Assembly: GCA_022414725.1 (NCBI GenBank)
Contig: CM039466.1
Span: forward strand, 12,242,255 to 12,306,254
Direction of reading: 5' to 3'
Length of the DNA: 64,000 bases
Origin: Microglena sp. YARC
Taxonomy: Eukaryota > Chlorophyta > Chlorophyceae > Chlamydomonadales > Chlamydomonadaceae
A program made the translations under genes and the position numbers. Positions 10,000-21,318 of the stretch are shown piece after piece. The notes under the pieces were generated by a model, which was given only the letters and a program-made list of their open reading frames with translations, made no database searches and was not told the origin of the DNA. The first letter of the stretch is position 1. The number at the start of each line of letters is the position of its first letter.

Positions 10000-10192
10000 T
10001 GGATTACAGTATATCAATTGGTAGAGATCATGCATAGACAGGCATGATATACTAAGCCGGTGGCAGTACAGGTGTACTTCCACGGCGGCACACGGTGTCA
10101 CAAGGACACGTGTACAGTGCAGGTACAGTCAGGGACAGCGCACTAGCTTCTCAGAGCAACTCAGTAGCCGGTATACAATCCGGTCTATAACA
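10000..10192 (-). mobile_element. Copia LTR, copy A
   Basis: On the minus strand the segment runs from TGTTATAGACCGG to GTAATCCA (TG...CA, 193 bp) and is followed directly by the Copia leader and protease region. It aligns, with much divergence, to 12880-13046. Shared blocks include CACAAGGACACGTG and GTATATCA. No second LTR bounding the fragment was found. Confidence 0.65.
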
Positions 10193-10815
10193 ATACTACA
10201 TGCCCAACCAAGGTCACAGAAGTACTAGTCCTCAACACAGCAAGCAGAATACACGAGGTTCCAAGGTCCCGGGGGATGACATGAACAAGTAATCCAATAA
10301 AAAGGCCCGCGAGAGAGGGTTTGTTGATAAACTTAGTAAATAAAAAAGCACAGGCAAAAAAGCGAGTGAGCGAGAGTTCATTACATAGACTCGGCGAATC
10401 ATTGTCGAGACAGGACAGTAGTACAGCCTGCAGACCATCCAATTTATACCAGAAATCACGAGGGTTTTTAAGGCACCCCAGAAACCTAAAAAACCAAGGA
10501 AAGATTACAAGGGGCTCATGTACTAGCAGTGAAACAACACCGCCCTAAAGTCGGACTCGAGAAACCACCCGCCATCTTCCGGCAGCGGAGCTCGAACTCC
10601 GGTGGCCGAAGCCGTAACCATACCGCCCTCCAGACTGGGCAAAAACCACCCGCCGAGGCAGCTGGACAGTTTTATAACAGTGAGGGTTTGGGCAACATAC
10701 CCCTCAGAACCTGGTCCAGGAGGTAACCTCCCCCAAAGCATACGAAATAGCAAATGAAAAGGCTTGACAACATGCAAAGCGAAATACCAAGGCATAGAGA
10801 AACTAGCGAATTAAG
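10193..10815. other. No gene recognised
   Basis: Mixed-composition sequence between the Copia LTR and the palindrome-rich element. The frames of 65-90 codons on both strands do not resemble known families. Confidence 0.5.
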
Positions 10816-10823
10816 TGTATATT

Positions 10824-11337
10824 TAGGGCTGTCAAGCTTTATATCGCCCGGTATTTATTTTACCGTGTACCGTACGATATATCGTACGGTAATAAAGTTC
10901 CAGCGTACGGTATTTTGGGGATCCATCGTACCGTAAACACAATATATCGTATTTACCGTACCGTATATCGTGTTTGGTCCAAATCGGCCTACGAAAATAT
11001 CATACACTTGGCAAGTCGACGGTTCGATTCTCGTCAGGAGCACCTGAGTCTGGGCCAGGAATTTAGTATACCGCCTGATACCGTACTATATATCACGATA
11101 TATCGTACGGTAATTGACCACGACATTACCGTGTTTTTCTATCTCCCTCAGTATTGGTTTATTTGACTTGATTTTAAGTGTATGGACGTGTAAACGGTAT
11201 TTCCTGTTATATCCCCTTGGTCTTATACTGATTTCCCCAAAAAAGGGTATACAAATACTGTACGGTATCGATACCGTACGGTAAATCACGATATATCGTA
11301 CGGTAATTGAAAATATCGTACGGTATTGACAGCCCTG
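10824..11337. mobile_element. Palindrome-rich hAT-like non-autonomous element
   Basis: A 514-bp element bounded by TAGGGCTGTCAA and its inverted partner TTGACAGCCCTG, flanked by a perfect 8-bp duplication TGTATATT (10816-10823, 11338-11345). The interior holds many copies of ATATCGTACGGTA in both orientations, so the DNA can fold extensively. No transposase is encoded. A GGTTCGATTC box at about 11025 resembles a tRNA B-box. Confidence 0.85.
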
Positions 11338-11589
11338 TGTATATTGTAGAAGGGCTGAGAGTTGCCGAGGTCTAAAAAGCGAGATTCTACAAGAAGACGT
11401 AAAGGACAGAAGGCACAGGAAAATCACCAAACAAACAAGGAGAGAGGCATAGAGCTCTAAAAAGGCGGCCTTAACAATCCCTATCTAAAGGCAAATACGA
11501 GACCAAGCCGTCAGCCAAAACGCCACAAGGAAAAGCACAGCTAAGAAAGGACACTTAACAACCTAAGCAGAACTACTAACACGATAAAA

Positions 11590-11865
11590 GCGGTATCAGC
11601 ATGAAAAGCGGTGCTCTCGCTTGTTTTATGTCTTGGTGACTCCTTGTGTACTCCCTTAGAACTATCGGTCCTGACAGTACTATGTCAGCTTCCTGTTGAC
11701 TGCGTCATCGGTTCTTCTGACACGCGCTGTCTAGCCTGTACCCTGATCAGGTTCCAGGCTACCGCCCCCTTTCCTCCACTGGTGCCCCTTAATGGGTCTC
11801 CTGTGCTTGTAACTTATTCTCGTCTCCGCATTTATAGATTGGCGTGCTGCACACACAAAGTCCAC
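11590..11865 (+). repeat. Dispersed repeat R3, copy 1
   Basis: About 270 bp that reappears inverted at 39550-39860. Shared blocks include GGTGCTCTCGCTTGTTTTATG and CCCTTAGAACTATCGG. It is GC-balanced and non-coding. It could be an LTR, but no paired copy or TG..CA boundary is visible. Confidence 0.65.
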
Positions 11866-12879
11866 TCTCCGGAGTGTTATCCAAGCTGATAGGTTGTACG
11901 GCCCTTCATTTACTACCACTGCTTTGCGATGCAACTTCCGCGAGGACCTCCCGCCATTTTGAGAAACTCCATGACATGGATGGTCTTTCCTGGACGCGCG
12001 GGATGCGCAGTATCATTCTCAGCGATGGCTGCGACCAATCCTTCCAACGGAGGAACGGCTCCTCTTGATGATTGGCTAGACGTTTGTGCACCAGCTGCCT
12101 CTGCTAGCGGTCATGAGAGTCCTTCCGCCATCATGGAAGTAACCCCCCCCCGGTCATTCCTCCATCTTCTCTTCCTTTTTGGTGGTGGAAAAAAGAAAGA
12201 CCAAGACCAGCGGGGAAATGCTAAGAGAGTTCATAGCCTATCTGTCAAGAAACCATCAAGCTAAAGGACGGAAAGAGGGCACAGGAGAGCAATCAAACAG
12301 GTCAAGAGTCAAACGGAGACTCCAGAAGTGAAAACAGAAGCTACCCCCATCACCTACACCGCCACAAACAAGACGGTTGCTACAAAGGAACAAGAACAAA
12401 TCCAAGCTAGTCATCCAGGCTGTCAAGGAGGATCAGGGGAAGAAGCTCATTCTGGGAGAGAAGCAAATGGTCAGGGGAATGGTCCTGGGCCATCGGAGGA
12501 TCCGCCACTGACATATGTGGAGGGTTGGGAACTCCCATGTTAACACGGGACCCACCATGGCTGATGAAGGGGTGATCATCTGCCACCGTGTCCTCCCACT
12601 CAGGAGGGGGCTCTTCTGTAGCGACAAAATCAGCAATGCGAGCCCAGAAATCAGCCGTGACATAAACTTACGGAGAAATATTATCTATAGCTATTTACAT
12701 AGGTCCGTCTCACCACGGGCTGACTCGGATGTTGAAACGGTCATCTGTCGCTGTCGTATAACGGACATTATCCCCGCCTGTCACGCGGGAGACGGGGGTT
12801 ATACTCCCCCCAGCGGCGATCTATATTATAATCGGATGGTATTTTATCCGAAAGGTACACATTTATGTTTACCTTATAC
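11866..12879. other. No gene recognised
   Basis: Short frames on both strands (for example 11929-12264 and 12515-12889 plus) lack known motifs. Sequence just before 12880 would be the upstream flank of LTR copy B. Confidence 0.5.
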
Positions 12880-13110
12880 TGTTGTATAACGGATTATATA
12901 CCGGTTACTGACTGGCTCTGCACTGTGCACGTGTCCTTGTGAGACTGTGCACCGCCGGACAGTACGACCGTACTGCTGCCGGCGAAGTGTAACATGTCCG
13001 TTCATGCGGCATGCTAGTATTCAAATATATGATATACTGTAATCTGCTTATCAGTAGCGTCATCAACCCGTGTCTCGCAGTCTCCTCAATACGAGATAAT
13101 CACATATACC
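12880..13110 (+). mobile_element. Copia LTR copy B with adjoining leader
   Basis: Starts TGTTGTATAACGG and matches the reverse complement of LTR copy A through ACTGTAAT near 13043. The next ~55 bases (TCAGTAGCGTCATC ... CAGTCTCCTCAATACGAGA) match the leader that follows copy A, which fixes the orientation. No gag or pol frame follows, so it is a 5' end fragment. Confidence 0.65.
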
Positions 13111-13640
13111 CGCCATGCACGCATGGAGTAATTGGCAAGTTGACAAGTTGGCAAGAACCTTCTCTCCCCTTAAATCGGCGCTCGGAACTGTGTTTGGCAA
13201 ATGGCTCAATGGTTGGTCTTACTCAACTTGCAACCCGACAACCAGTTCGCAAAACCTCAATATGCTTGTGTTACATTTTCTTGTTATATGTTCACGGAGT
13301 GTGTTACTTGGGTCCTATAGTCTGCCCAGGCTAGCAGTAAACTCGTGTAACAATTCAATTCCATTCAGGACCAGAGGCGGGCTTGATAAAAATGGTGTTC
13401 TTAGCCACATTGGAACCATGTATAGTGACAATTCGATAAGATTCCATAAGATTCCATAAGAGCAAGCCTGGGCGTACCCAGATTCATGCAACCGAAGTCT
13501 TGGTAGTTTGATTTCAGCTGAATGACCAATTTGCCACATTTTATTTCGAGGAATTGAGGACAGCTCAGTTTTTTATGCTCACAGCCTTTTATGTTGACAT
13601 CAGGTCGAGAGGAGTTTTAGTTTTATGCCCAAGGACACAA

Positions 13641-13800
<160 letters not shown>

Positions 13801-14530
13801 CCCCCACCCACACAAACACACACCAGTTTATAAATGCAAGGTTTTAATATTCCATAATCATATGAGAAGGACTATTCGTTCAAGGCTAGGAATCCCATTT
13901 TGGAGGGGTCATTACGTTAGATTTCGATTTTGGCTCATGAACGTTGAGTTTGAACAAGTGACACAGATTTCGGTTATGATAATGCAACGTACATTATGAA
14001 GTACCCGTGAACAACCCTGGCTCACTGGCTGTGATATGTTTCTTGGTCCGAAGCAGCTCAACCGAAGTACCTTCCCCTCTATTACCGCCATGGAGGACGC
14101 ACACCGATCGCACACTGATCGGCTGGCTCGGGCTGGCTCGCGGTTTCCCCACTGAAAGTGACGCGGGGGCTTCCTTCACTTGAGTATTCCACGTACACAG
14201 ACGAATTTCCTGGTCGCATGCTTTCGCGCTCTATCCTCAATAATTAGCTTTTCGACAAATCATGCGATTCTCTCTCCCACCATCTTGCTTGTGACCACGT
14301 CACATCTTTTAACTCGGGCTGGATGAATTTCTCGGCGTTAGACATGCAGGTGCTCAAACCGCGCCCTTCTTGCTCTGCTGCTTCTAAAACGCATCAAGCG
14401 TGTAATCCCGAACAGCGCGCATCACTACGAGCTGCTGCGACATGGGAAAAAACATCGCTTGATTTTGAAGTCAGCGTCACTCACAAGCTAATTTCATCAC
14501 ATCTTGCGTCTCATTTCTTTGCATCCCCAG

Positions 14531-14648
14531 GCTTTGCGCGGGGAGCTGGGTGCTGCCCGTCGCGAGCGCCTTGCGCTTGCGGCACAAGCAACCGAGCTGG
14601 AGCAAGAGCTGGGCCTCGATCCCGGTACACTCTTGCAAAGAGATGAAG
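14531..14648 (+). CDS. Candidate coiled-coil exon
   Basis: Bounded by a good acceptor (TTTGCATCCCCAG before 14531) and donor (GAAG then GTATTT at 14649). In phase 0 it encodes ELGAARRERLALAAQATELE and then QELGLDPGTLLQRDEG, an alanine/leucine/glutamate-rich heptad-like helix, and it ends in phase 1. The other plus-strand exon-like segments at 22.7, 25.05 and 26.1 kb have similar coiled-coil composition, so it may belong to the same gene, but 10 kb of repeats and a gap intervene. The exon is predicted from composition and splice sites only; the partner exons are not proven. Confidence 0.45.
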
Positions 14649-14717
14649 GTATTTTGAATATCAGAAATCAGCTATCAGACATCAGATATCTAGTTGGGCA
14701 CCAGGAATAATGTGATC

Positions 14718-14905
14718 ATCATCATCATCATCATCATCACCATCGTTATATCATCCTTGTCAGCCAATTGATATATCTCAATCTATATTATGTTGATTAT
14801 GAGCGAACAGTTGGAAGCCCCCCCCCCCCCCCCTCCCCTCCCCTCCCCCCTCCCCCACCCACCCCACCACACCCACACACCACCACCAACACCACCAACA
14901 CACAA
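14718..14905. repeat. ATC microsatellite and C-rich tract
   Basis: (ATC)n at about 14718-14740 and a C-rich block at 14819-14905 grading into CACCA repeats. No gene. Confidence 0.8.
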
Positions 14906-15434
14906 ACTAGGCATGATGACACCGCATGTGCATTAGGGGCATTTTATCTCGGGACCGACATATCTTATGATGTTGACCAAAGGCGAGAAATTCCATCATA
15001 TGAAATTGTATATAAATGGTAACTTTGGCCCAGTCAGACTGCCATTATCATGTGGTATCATATTGCCGCTCCCTAATTGTATCACACTATCGTAGGCCCA
15101 CCAGTTCTTACGTTGGTCACTGATCAGGCCCAGCCTTTTGCTCACTTCTCAGCTACCAGATGGAAAAAAAGGTGGTAGCTGAATGCCCTTCTCTTCTCCG
15201 CCAGGCGGCCGAAACCAAGAAGTAAAAATAGCGATAGTTACTTATCGTCCCCTCCGTACGCCTACAAAATTTTAGGTGAAACAAATTTTTGATGATACAC
15301 TACCAGATTTGTTGTTAGATGAAACCTGGGTGAAACAAGATGTAAACAAATTTTAGGTGAAACAATTTTTTGATGATACACTACCAGGGTACCTGCAATG
15401 ACACATGCCCTTGTTTTCCTTTCCGTTCTGAAGT

Positions 15435-15475
15435 CACATCACATCACATCACATCACATCGCATCACATCACAAG
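15435..15475. repeat. ATCAC microsatellite
   Basis: About seven or eight copies of CATCA/ATCAC just before the MITE at 15535. Confidence 0.8.
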
Positions 15476-15534
15476 TCGCAAATGTGGGGACAAGATCGAT
15501 CTGCATGCAGGAGAGGGACCACAGATCAAAAGAG

Positions 15535-15729
15535 CAGGGTACTGCTAAGCGCGCGCGGCAGCGCGGAACCGTGCTGCCTTTTTGAGCCCCTCTGCGCATT
15601 TCGCGCAGTTTTTTCGACCCCCTGTGGGCGCAGAGCGCAGTTTTTGCGCTTTTTGCACTAAAAAGCGCTGACCAATTTGACATTTATGCGCTTTAAGCGC
15701 TGACCAATTTGGCAAGAAGTAGCACCCTG
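15535..15729. mobile_element. hAT-like MITE family M, copy 2 (diverged, inverted)
   Basis: CAGGGTACTGCTAAGCGC at the left and AGTAGCACCCTG at the right. The flanks CAAAAGAG and CAAAGGAG match at 7 of 8 positions. The interior matches the other copies in reverse orientation (TTTTTGCGCTTTTTGCACTA). The mismatched duplication and drifted ends indicate an older copy. Confidence 0.85.
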
Positions 15730-15744
15730 CAAAGGAGTCCCTAC

Positions 15745-15850
15745 CACCTGGAGGGTTACACTTCCTATGTCTGCCATGGTGACTTTCACCAGCTGCGGCG
15801 TACGAGAGGGTCCCCTTAACACCTCGCCCCTCCAGACGTTATCTGTTTTT
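15745..15850 (+). mobile_element. SINE-1 fragment (body and tail)
   Basis: Resembles the SINE-1 body (TGGTGACTTTCACCAGCTGC, CGTACGAGAGGGTCCCC) and tail hairpin (CTCGCCCCTCCAGACG). The tRNA-like head is not recognisable. Confidence 0.5.
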
Positions 15851-16065
15851 TGACCACTTTTTGAAATCTAGAGATACGGAGTGGGTCAACTTTGAAAGCA
15901 AATTATTTCTTGAATTTAGTGACACTGAGTTGGGCAATAAGACAAGCTACCACCACCCACCACACAACCACTCCTCCACTGACTGTGACGGTGACGGTGA
16001 ATTCTTTTATTTTTTCTTTCCTTTTTCAGTGGTGGGTCAGGGTCATTCCGACAGGTATTTGTGGT

Positions 16066-16137
16066 CCCCCCCCCCCCCCCCCCCCCGTCCCCCCCCCCCC
16101 CCCCCCCCCCCCGCCGCCCTCACCACCCCCCACTCCT

Positions 16138-16169
<32 letters not shown>

Positions 16170-16199
16170 CCCCCCCACCCACTCACTCAACCACTTCTC

Positions 16200-16251
<52 letters not shown>

Positions 16252-16288
16252 CCCCCCCCCCCTCACCCCCCCCCCCCCCCGCTCACTC

Positions 16289-16346
<58 letters not shown>

Positions 16347-16376
16347 ACCCCCCCCCGCCCCCCCCCCCCCCTCCTG
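16066..16376. repeat. Long poly-C tract with minor interruptions
   Basis: About 300 bases of C broken only by occasional T, A or G. It follows a TTTTTCAG acceptor-like sequence at 16022-16029. Proline-rich frames across it are composition artefacts unless transcripts show otherwise. Confidence 0.95.
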
Positions 16377-16785
16377 CCCACGCCCCATCACCAGATGAGA
16401 AAGCTTCTCCCCCTCCTGCCGCCTCCCCAACAGCCGCCCCCACTTCCAGCTTGCTGCACCTCCCTCAGCCAGCACAGTACAAGCTCCTTGTGGCTAACCA
16501 ACCAGTCCCAAATCCCGCACCTTAGCCCCCCTTTTTCATTGGGGCTCAGCAGTGGCCCAGCAGCCTGGCAATCTCCCGCAGCCAGCCCCGCTCCGCTCGA
16601 GCAGGACCCCACCTCCCGTGTGGAGGGCTGCGACCCGCGCCCCCTGTGCCCCAGGTGGCCCGCCTTCCAGCACTCAGACCCCTCTCCACTGTTGGGAAGC
16701 TGCGTCGCCACCCCTCTGGGTCCCCCCCGACCGCCAATTCAAAGCATGGCAATGCTAAGAGGTTCGAGCTGGACCTCAGGGTTCT

Positions 16786-17090
16786 ACCAGGCTCCATGCT
16801 GACTGGAATCCTGAGGCATTGCCCCGCTTTCCCCCCCGTCTGGAGGTAGGTTACGTACTTTGACTTCGCATTCGGCGGTGATCCTATGTTATTTTTTTCA
16901 GTGATGTCAGGGGTCTGCTGGCTGGAATTCCTGAGGCATTGGCTTCCCCCCCCGGTCTGGAGGAAGGTTAAACTTTGGACTGTGGCGATTGGCGTGAGGG
17001 TGCCTATTTTAATTTTTTCAGTGATGGGTCAGGTCCATGCTGGCTGGAATCCCTAGAGGGCATGGCCCTCCCCCCCCAGGCTGAAGTAAG
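16786..17090 (+). repeat. Triplicated exon-like segment
   Basis: Three ~115-bp units begin near 16786, 16904 and 17024. Each carries TGCTGGCTGGAAT..CTGAGGCATTG and ends GTCTGGAGG or similar next to a GT. The second and third are preceded by TTTTTTCAG. The middle copy reads VRGLLAGIPEALASPPGLEE in an open frame. The others contain frameshifts or stops, which may be sequencing indels or decay. A fourth start-like sequence follows the CAG at 16029. I interpret this as a tandemly duplicated exon plus intron, with no assigned function. Confidence 0.5.
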
Positions 17091-17094
17091 TTGA

Positions 17095-17870
17095 GCTGTG
17101 ATTGTGCTGTGCTGTGACGATGAAGTTTTTGGTCTCGGTAATAGTGACGGCAGTGGCTGTGATGATGACGTTTTTGGTCTCGGTAATGGTGACGGCAGTG
17201 GCGTGTGACGATGACTTTTGGTCTCGTAACTGAGGGTGCGGCATGGCTGTGACAATGACGTTTTTGGTCTCGTACGGTGACGGCAGCTTGACAATGACGT
17301 TTTTGGCCCTCGGTTAACGGTGATGGCATGAACGGTCGACTGTGATGATTTGGTTTCCGGTCCGGAGAACAGTACGCGTACGGTGACAAGTGAATGTGCT
17401 CGACTGTGACGGTTTTCCGGTGTTCATACAGCAAGGGTGACGGTGACTGGTCCGGAGTATCCTTCTGTGCGCACTCAGCTAACCGCCGTAGATGCGAGAT
17501 CTATCCGAACATGTGGAGCGCTGCCGTCCTAACATCTCTTCCGCGACAGTCAAGAGATAGACGCGTGTACGATCTCACATTCACTTATCAGAGAGCCGCC
17601 AGTGACTTGACTGTTTCAGTACAGCAATGGTGACGTACTGTGGCTACTGTGACCGATGACGTTTTTCGGTCTTGAACGTGATGCAGTGACGGTGACTGTG
17701 ATGTTTTTGTTGGTGAGCAAACAGTGATTGGTGACGGTGGCCAGTGAATGTGGCTCTGACTGTGACGTTTTTGTTTCGGTGACAGCAATGGCAACGTGAC
17801 TGGGCTGTGTCTTTGGACGTTTTGGTCCTGTAACCGTGACGCCAGTAACCCCGGGGGAACGTGCCACCTG
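17095..17870. repeat. GTGACGGTGA / GATGACGTTTTTGG minisatellite
   Basis: Degenerate ~50-60-bp units with the core GTGATGATGACGTTTTTGG and CGGTAATGGTGACGGCAG. Unit length wanders by a few bases, consistent with decay or read errors. Confidence 0.8.
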
Positions 17871-18289
17871 TTAATTCCTTTCCTTTTTTCTAGAGCCCGG
17901 CAACCAATCTGCTATCGACCCCCTGCGCCAGCCTCTGATGTCGGTCTGCGTGTCCTGAGCACGGCAGCGCTAAGCTCCACTGGAATTTCCCCTCAATTCA
18001 CAGCAATTCTCGCCCGCACTCGGCCATAATTCCGCACGCTGATTCGCGCCGCATCTCTCTCGCGGAGCTCACTCCTGACCAAGCTATCGATTGTCACTCC
18101 TGCACTCTAACGAGGCCTCTATGGATAGAGCCATGGTGACTTCTCAAAACGCCGAGCCACTCTACACCTAGCGCTACCTGGCGCCACATCATGGTGAAGT
18201 CGAGACCCCGCCGAAGACACAATTCCGGCGGGATCCTCGCGAGCGCGCTCTCGCTATCCATCAGCTACCGAGCATCTGTACAACATCTT

Positions 18290-18720
18290 TAGTCATGCCT
18301 TTCCAACCCTGGACGGGTGGTTGAGCAGTGAAACGCTTATGAGCCGGGAGAAACAAAAATTTGATGATATTGTGCTTTCACTGATTACGTCGCCCTGTAA
18401 CATACTGTTGCCATCTAGTTTGATTGCCGTTAAAGCTTAGATATATGGCGCACTAACCGCGAAGTGCATAGTCTAAGACAAACTTGAATATAATACTGTT
18501 GTAGTCCTGGCCTAGGGAGCTCTGTTACTCCTAAAGCCTGGTTAGTGGTGTTCGTCTGAGGATGGCAAAGCAGGGTACAGAATCCTTCACCAGCAGACAA
18601 CACAGCCTGGTAAAATAATAGTTTGCCCCACGCGTCCTAAAGCGATCCAAAAGCATCAAAAACATCAGAAGCACCATGGAAACATAGCCGAGGATGCATA
18701 TGCCCAGGCAGAACCATGAC
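18290..18720 (-). repeat. Dispersed repeat R1, copy 3 (degraded)
   Basis: The reverse complement matches 7878-8170: GGTTCTGCCTGGGCATATGC, then GATGCTTTTGGAT, GGACGCGTGGGGCA, GTTGTCTGCTGGTGA, GTACCCTG, GAGCTCCCTAGGC and GTTTCACTGCTCA. Many small indels are present. As in copy 2, it abuts an M-family MITE. Confidence 0.7.
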
Positions 18721-18965
18721 CAGGGTACATTTTTCAGAGCGCGCGCTCTTGCGCTTCCCCTGTGTTGGAGCGCTGGATGATCTTATATTACACCTTAACC
18801 ATACATCCGCTCTGACTTTGTAAGCGGCCCTTTTTCGCCAAAACTCCCTGTGGCCGACCGGGCATATCAAATATTGTTTCCGTCTGTCCTATTTTTTTTG
18901 CACTACTAACCGCAGCGTCTTTTTCTGCGCTCTTTCAACGGTTGGACCTCATTACAGGTCGCTGC
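18721..18965. mobile_element. Degenerate M-family MITE next to R1 copy 3
   Basis: Begins CAGGGTACA and retains GCGCGCGCTCTTGCGCTT, AACTCCCTGTGG and TTTTTTGCACTAC in the order of the reverse-oriented MITE. The right terminus is not recognisable. It sits at the same R1 junction as the MITE at 7672. Confidence 0.55.
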
Positions 18966-19625
18966 GCCAAACCTCCTACTCCTACCTCCTGCCTTTCTCC
19001 CTTACCACTTCCACCCTACCTCCGTTACCTCCTGCCTCTATTAACCTACCTCCGACCCTCCGACCTCCCTGTAACCTCCTTTTAACCTCTACCTCCTACG
19101 CTCACCCCTCCTTTTGCGCAGCACATTTTTGTAAGCCTCCCCCTACCCTGGAAGCCCCAACGCGCCAAGGGGACTGCCCCCGATGCAAACCGCCTGCCAC
19201 TGACGCTTTCTACCTCCCTGCCTTTCTCCCAAAACCACTTCCACCTACCTCCTACCTGCCTGATAAAACTACCTCCTGTATAAACAACTGTAATTCCTCC
19301 TTCCCCACGCGTTTCCGCCCTTCCCCCTTACAGCACTACCTCCTACCTCCTGCCTTTCTCCCCTTACCACTTCCGAGCCTACCTCCTCCTCCTATAAACT
19401 ACCTCCTACCGTGTCCTTCTCTCCTACCTGGCCCACCTCCGCCCTTCGCCCGCTTATCCACTTTACCTCCTACCTCCTGCCTTTCTCCTCTGTTACCACT
19501 TCCACCTACCTCGCCTACTTTCCTGATAATCCTACCTCCACTCCGCCCTTTCCCCTCTTACCACTACCTCCTACTCCTACCTTTCCCCCTTACCACTTCC
19601 ACCTACCTCTATTTCCACGAACCCG
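18966..19625. repeat. TACCTCC / CTTACCACTTCC array
   Basis: Long pyrimidine-rich array of CTACCTCCTACCTCCTGCC and TTTCTCCCTTACCACTTCC blocks with irregular spacing. No gene. Confidence 0.85.
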
Positions 19626-19884
19626 CTAGTTCCCCGGCCCCTTCAATCCGTGCCTCCCAGCAAACCACTTCCTCCCAGCCGATGCGGGTCAAGTCGTTTA
19701 GAGCTCTCCCAGAAACACAGAGAGCTCGTCTCTCAGTGCATCTAGGGAAGTACAGGCTATGGGCGTGGGTAGTATACACCGGCTGTACCGGCACGGGTGC
19801 AGCAACAGTTGAAAAGACTGAGCCGTCCCCCTCGCTTGGTGCGTTCGAGTATGACCTGAGCCTATGGTCAGTTTACCCCTGACC

Positions 19885-20345
19885 TGACCGTGACCTGCCT
19901 GATGCCTGAGCCTGACCTGACCTGACCTGGGGCCTCCCTGACCTGACCTGACCTGACCTGACCTGACCTGACGCTGACCTTGACAGTCAGATATGAGCCT
20001 GACTGATGAGCCAGCACGAGACCTGACAGGTAACCCTGACGCTGACCATGAACCGTGACTTGGAACGCAGTATGACCGTGACCTACCTGACCATGAGCTT
20101 GACGGTCAGTATGACCGACCTGACTTGATCGTTGACGGTCACCTTGACCTGAGGCAGTATTGACCTGACCTGACCGACCTGACCTGACCTGACCTGACCT
20201 GACCTGGACCTGACGCTTACCTACCTGACCTGACCTGACCTGACCTGACTTTACTTGACGGGTTCAGTTATGATCTCTGGCCATGACAGTATGACCCTGT
20301 TCCCATGACAGTATGACCCCTGACCTGACCTGACCGTCAGTTCGA
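19885..20345. repeat. CCTGA pentanucleotide array
   Basis: (CCTGA)n with interspersed TGACAGTATGACC units. It is followed at about 20390-20460 by CTAGCCTAAGGCTAGCC-type short inverted sequence. Confidence 0.9.
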
Positions 20346-20459
20346 TCCTGACAGTATGACCCTGCAGGGAGCACCTAGTCAAAACAAGCTGGCTCTAGCC
20401 TAAGGCTAGCCTAACCTAGGCTGGCGGGTGCTCGGCTTGCTAGACACTAGCCTTTTACA

Positions 20460-21318
20460 GGCTACGGTGCCAACCTGCTCACATCAGCCCCCCCAGATGA
20501 TGACAGTGTCCTCCTGTCCTTGCAGTGGCCCTTAAACTCCATACGCTTACCACCTAAACCTAAAAGCCCTAAGTACCCTGGATCCCATTGATAAACTGCC
20601 GCTTCGGCCCTTCTCACGCTATTTTTTGGACTTCCCCTCAGCAAGTATTTAAGTAGGTAAGTTATCATGCACCAATAAATCGCAAGACTACGGGGCTGGC
20701 CCCTGCCGTGGCCACTCTGCCTGTGTAATAGTGGTTCGTACTATATACCGCCCCCCGCCCCCCGCCCCTCCCTGGCTCCTATGGTTGATTTACTGCACCT
20801 GTGCCTGTATTTTTATTTCCTTCCCTGGTGCCTCGTCAAGGTTTCTCGAGAGCGCCGTGTGGCTGTATTCCCAAGAGGCGGTCTGCCTGTGACCGGTATT
20901 TCATTCTCTTCTCGCATATTTCCTTCCGCCCCTTTCGTATTTTAATCTATCTTTATTTAATGCACTCTTGTCATTGCTCTTACACCTTCTGTCTCCTCTT
21001 ATTTCCCCTCTACACATACCGCTCTATGGCCGCTGCTCTGTCCCAAGTGCGGGTGGGTATTTATTTGCCAATTCCGTTATTTCTTGTCCGTTTCAAGCCG
21101 ATATGGCATAGTTGGATTCCAGTAGGTATGGGCACCATGGTAAGAAGGATGAAGCATCATCATCATCAAGCAGCATTTTCCTTTCCGCTCCTCTATTTTC
21201 CTTCGTAGTAGTTTTTCCTTCTGCGTTTTATTCCCCCTGCCTTTGTTACCCCTCTGTCCCTTTGTTCCCCTTCTTGCTTTTTTAGCCCCTTCGTATTTTG
21301 CCTGTTTCCTTTCTTGCC
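20460..21318. other. No gene recognised
   Basis: Pyrimidine-rich sequence up to the assembly gap. The frame 20801-21208 has no family features. Confidence 0.5.

Noticed and set aside
10985..11060. tRNA gene
   Set aside because: A good B-box-like GGTTCGATTC is present, but no D-arm, anticodon arm or acceptor stem; it lies inside a hAT-like element.
15861..16802. 313-codon proline-rich frame
   Set aside because: Half is translated poly-C; a C-run length change would alter the frame. The flanking parts have no family features, although exon-like pieces downstream are listed separately.
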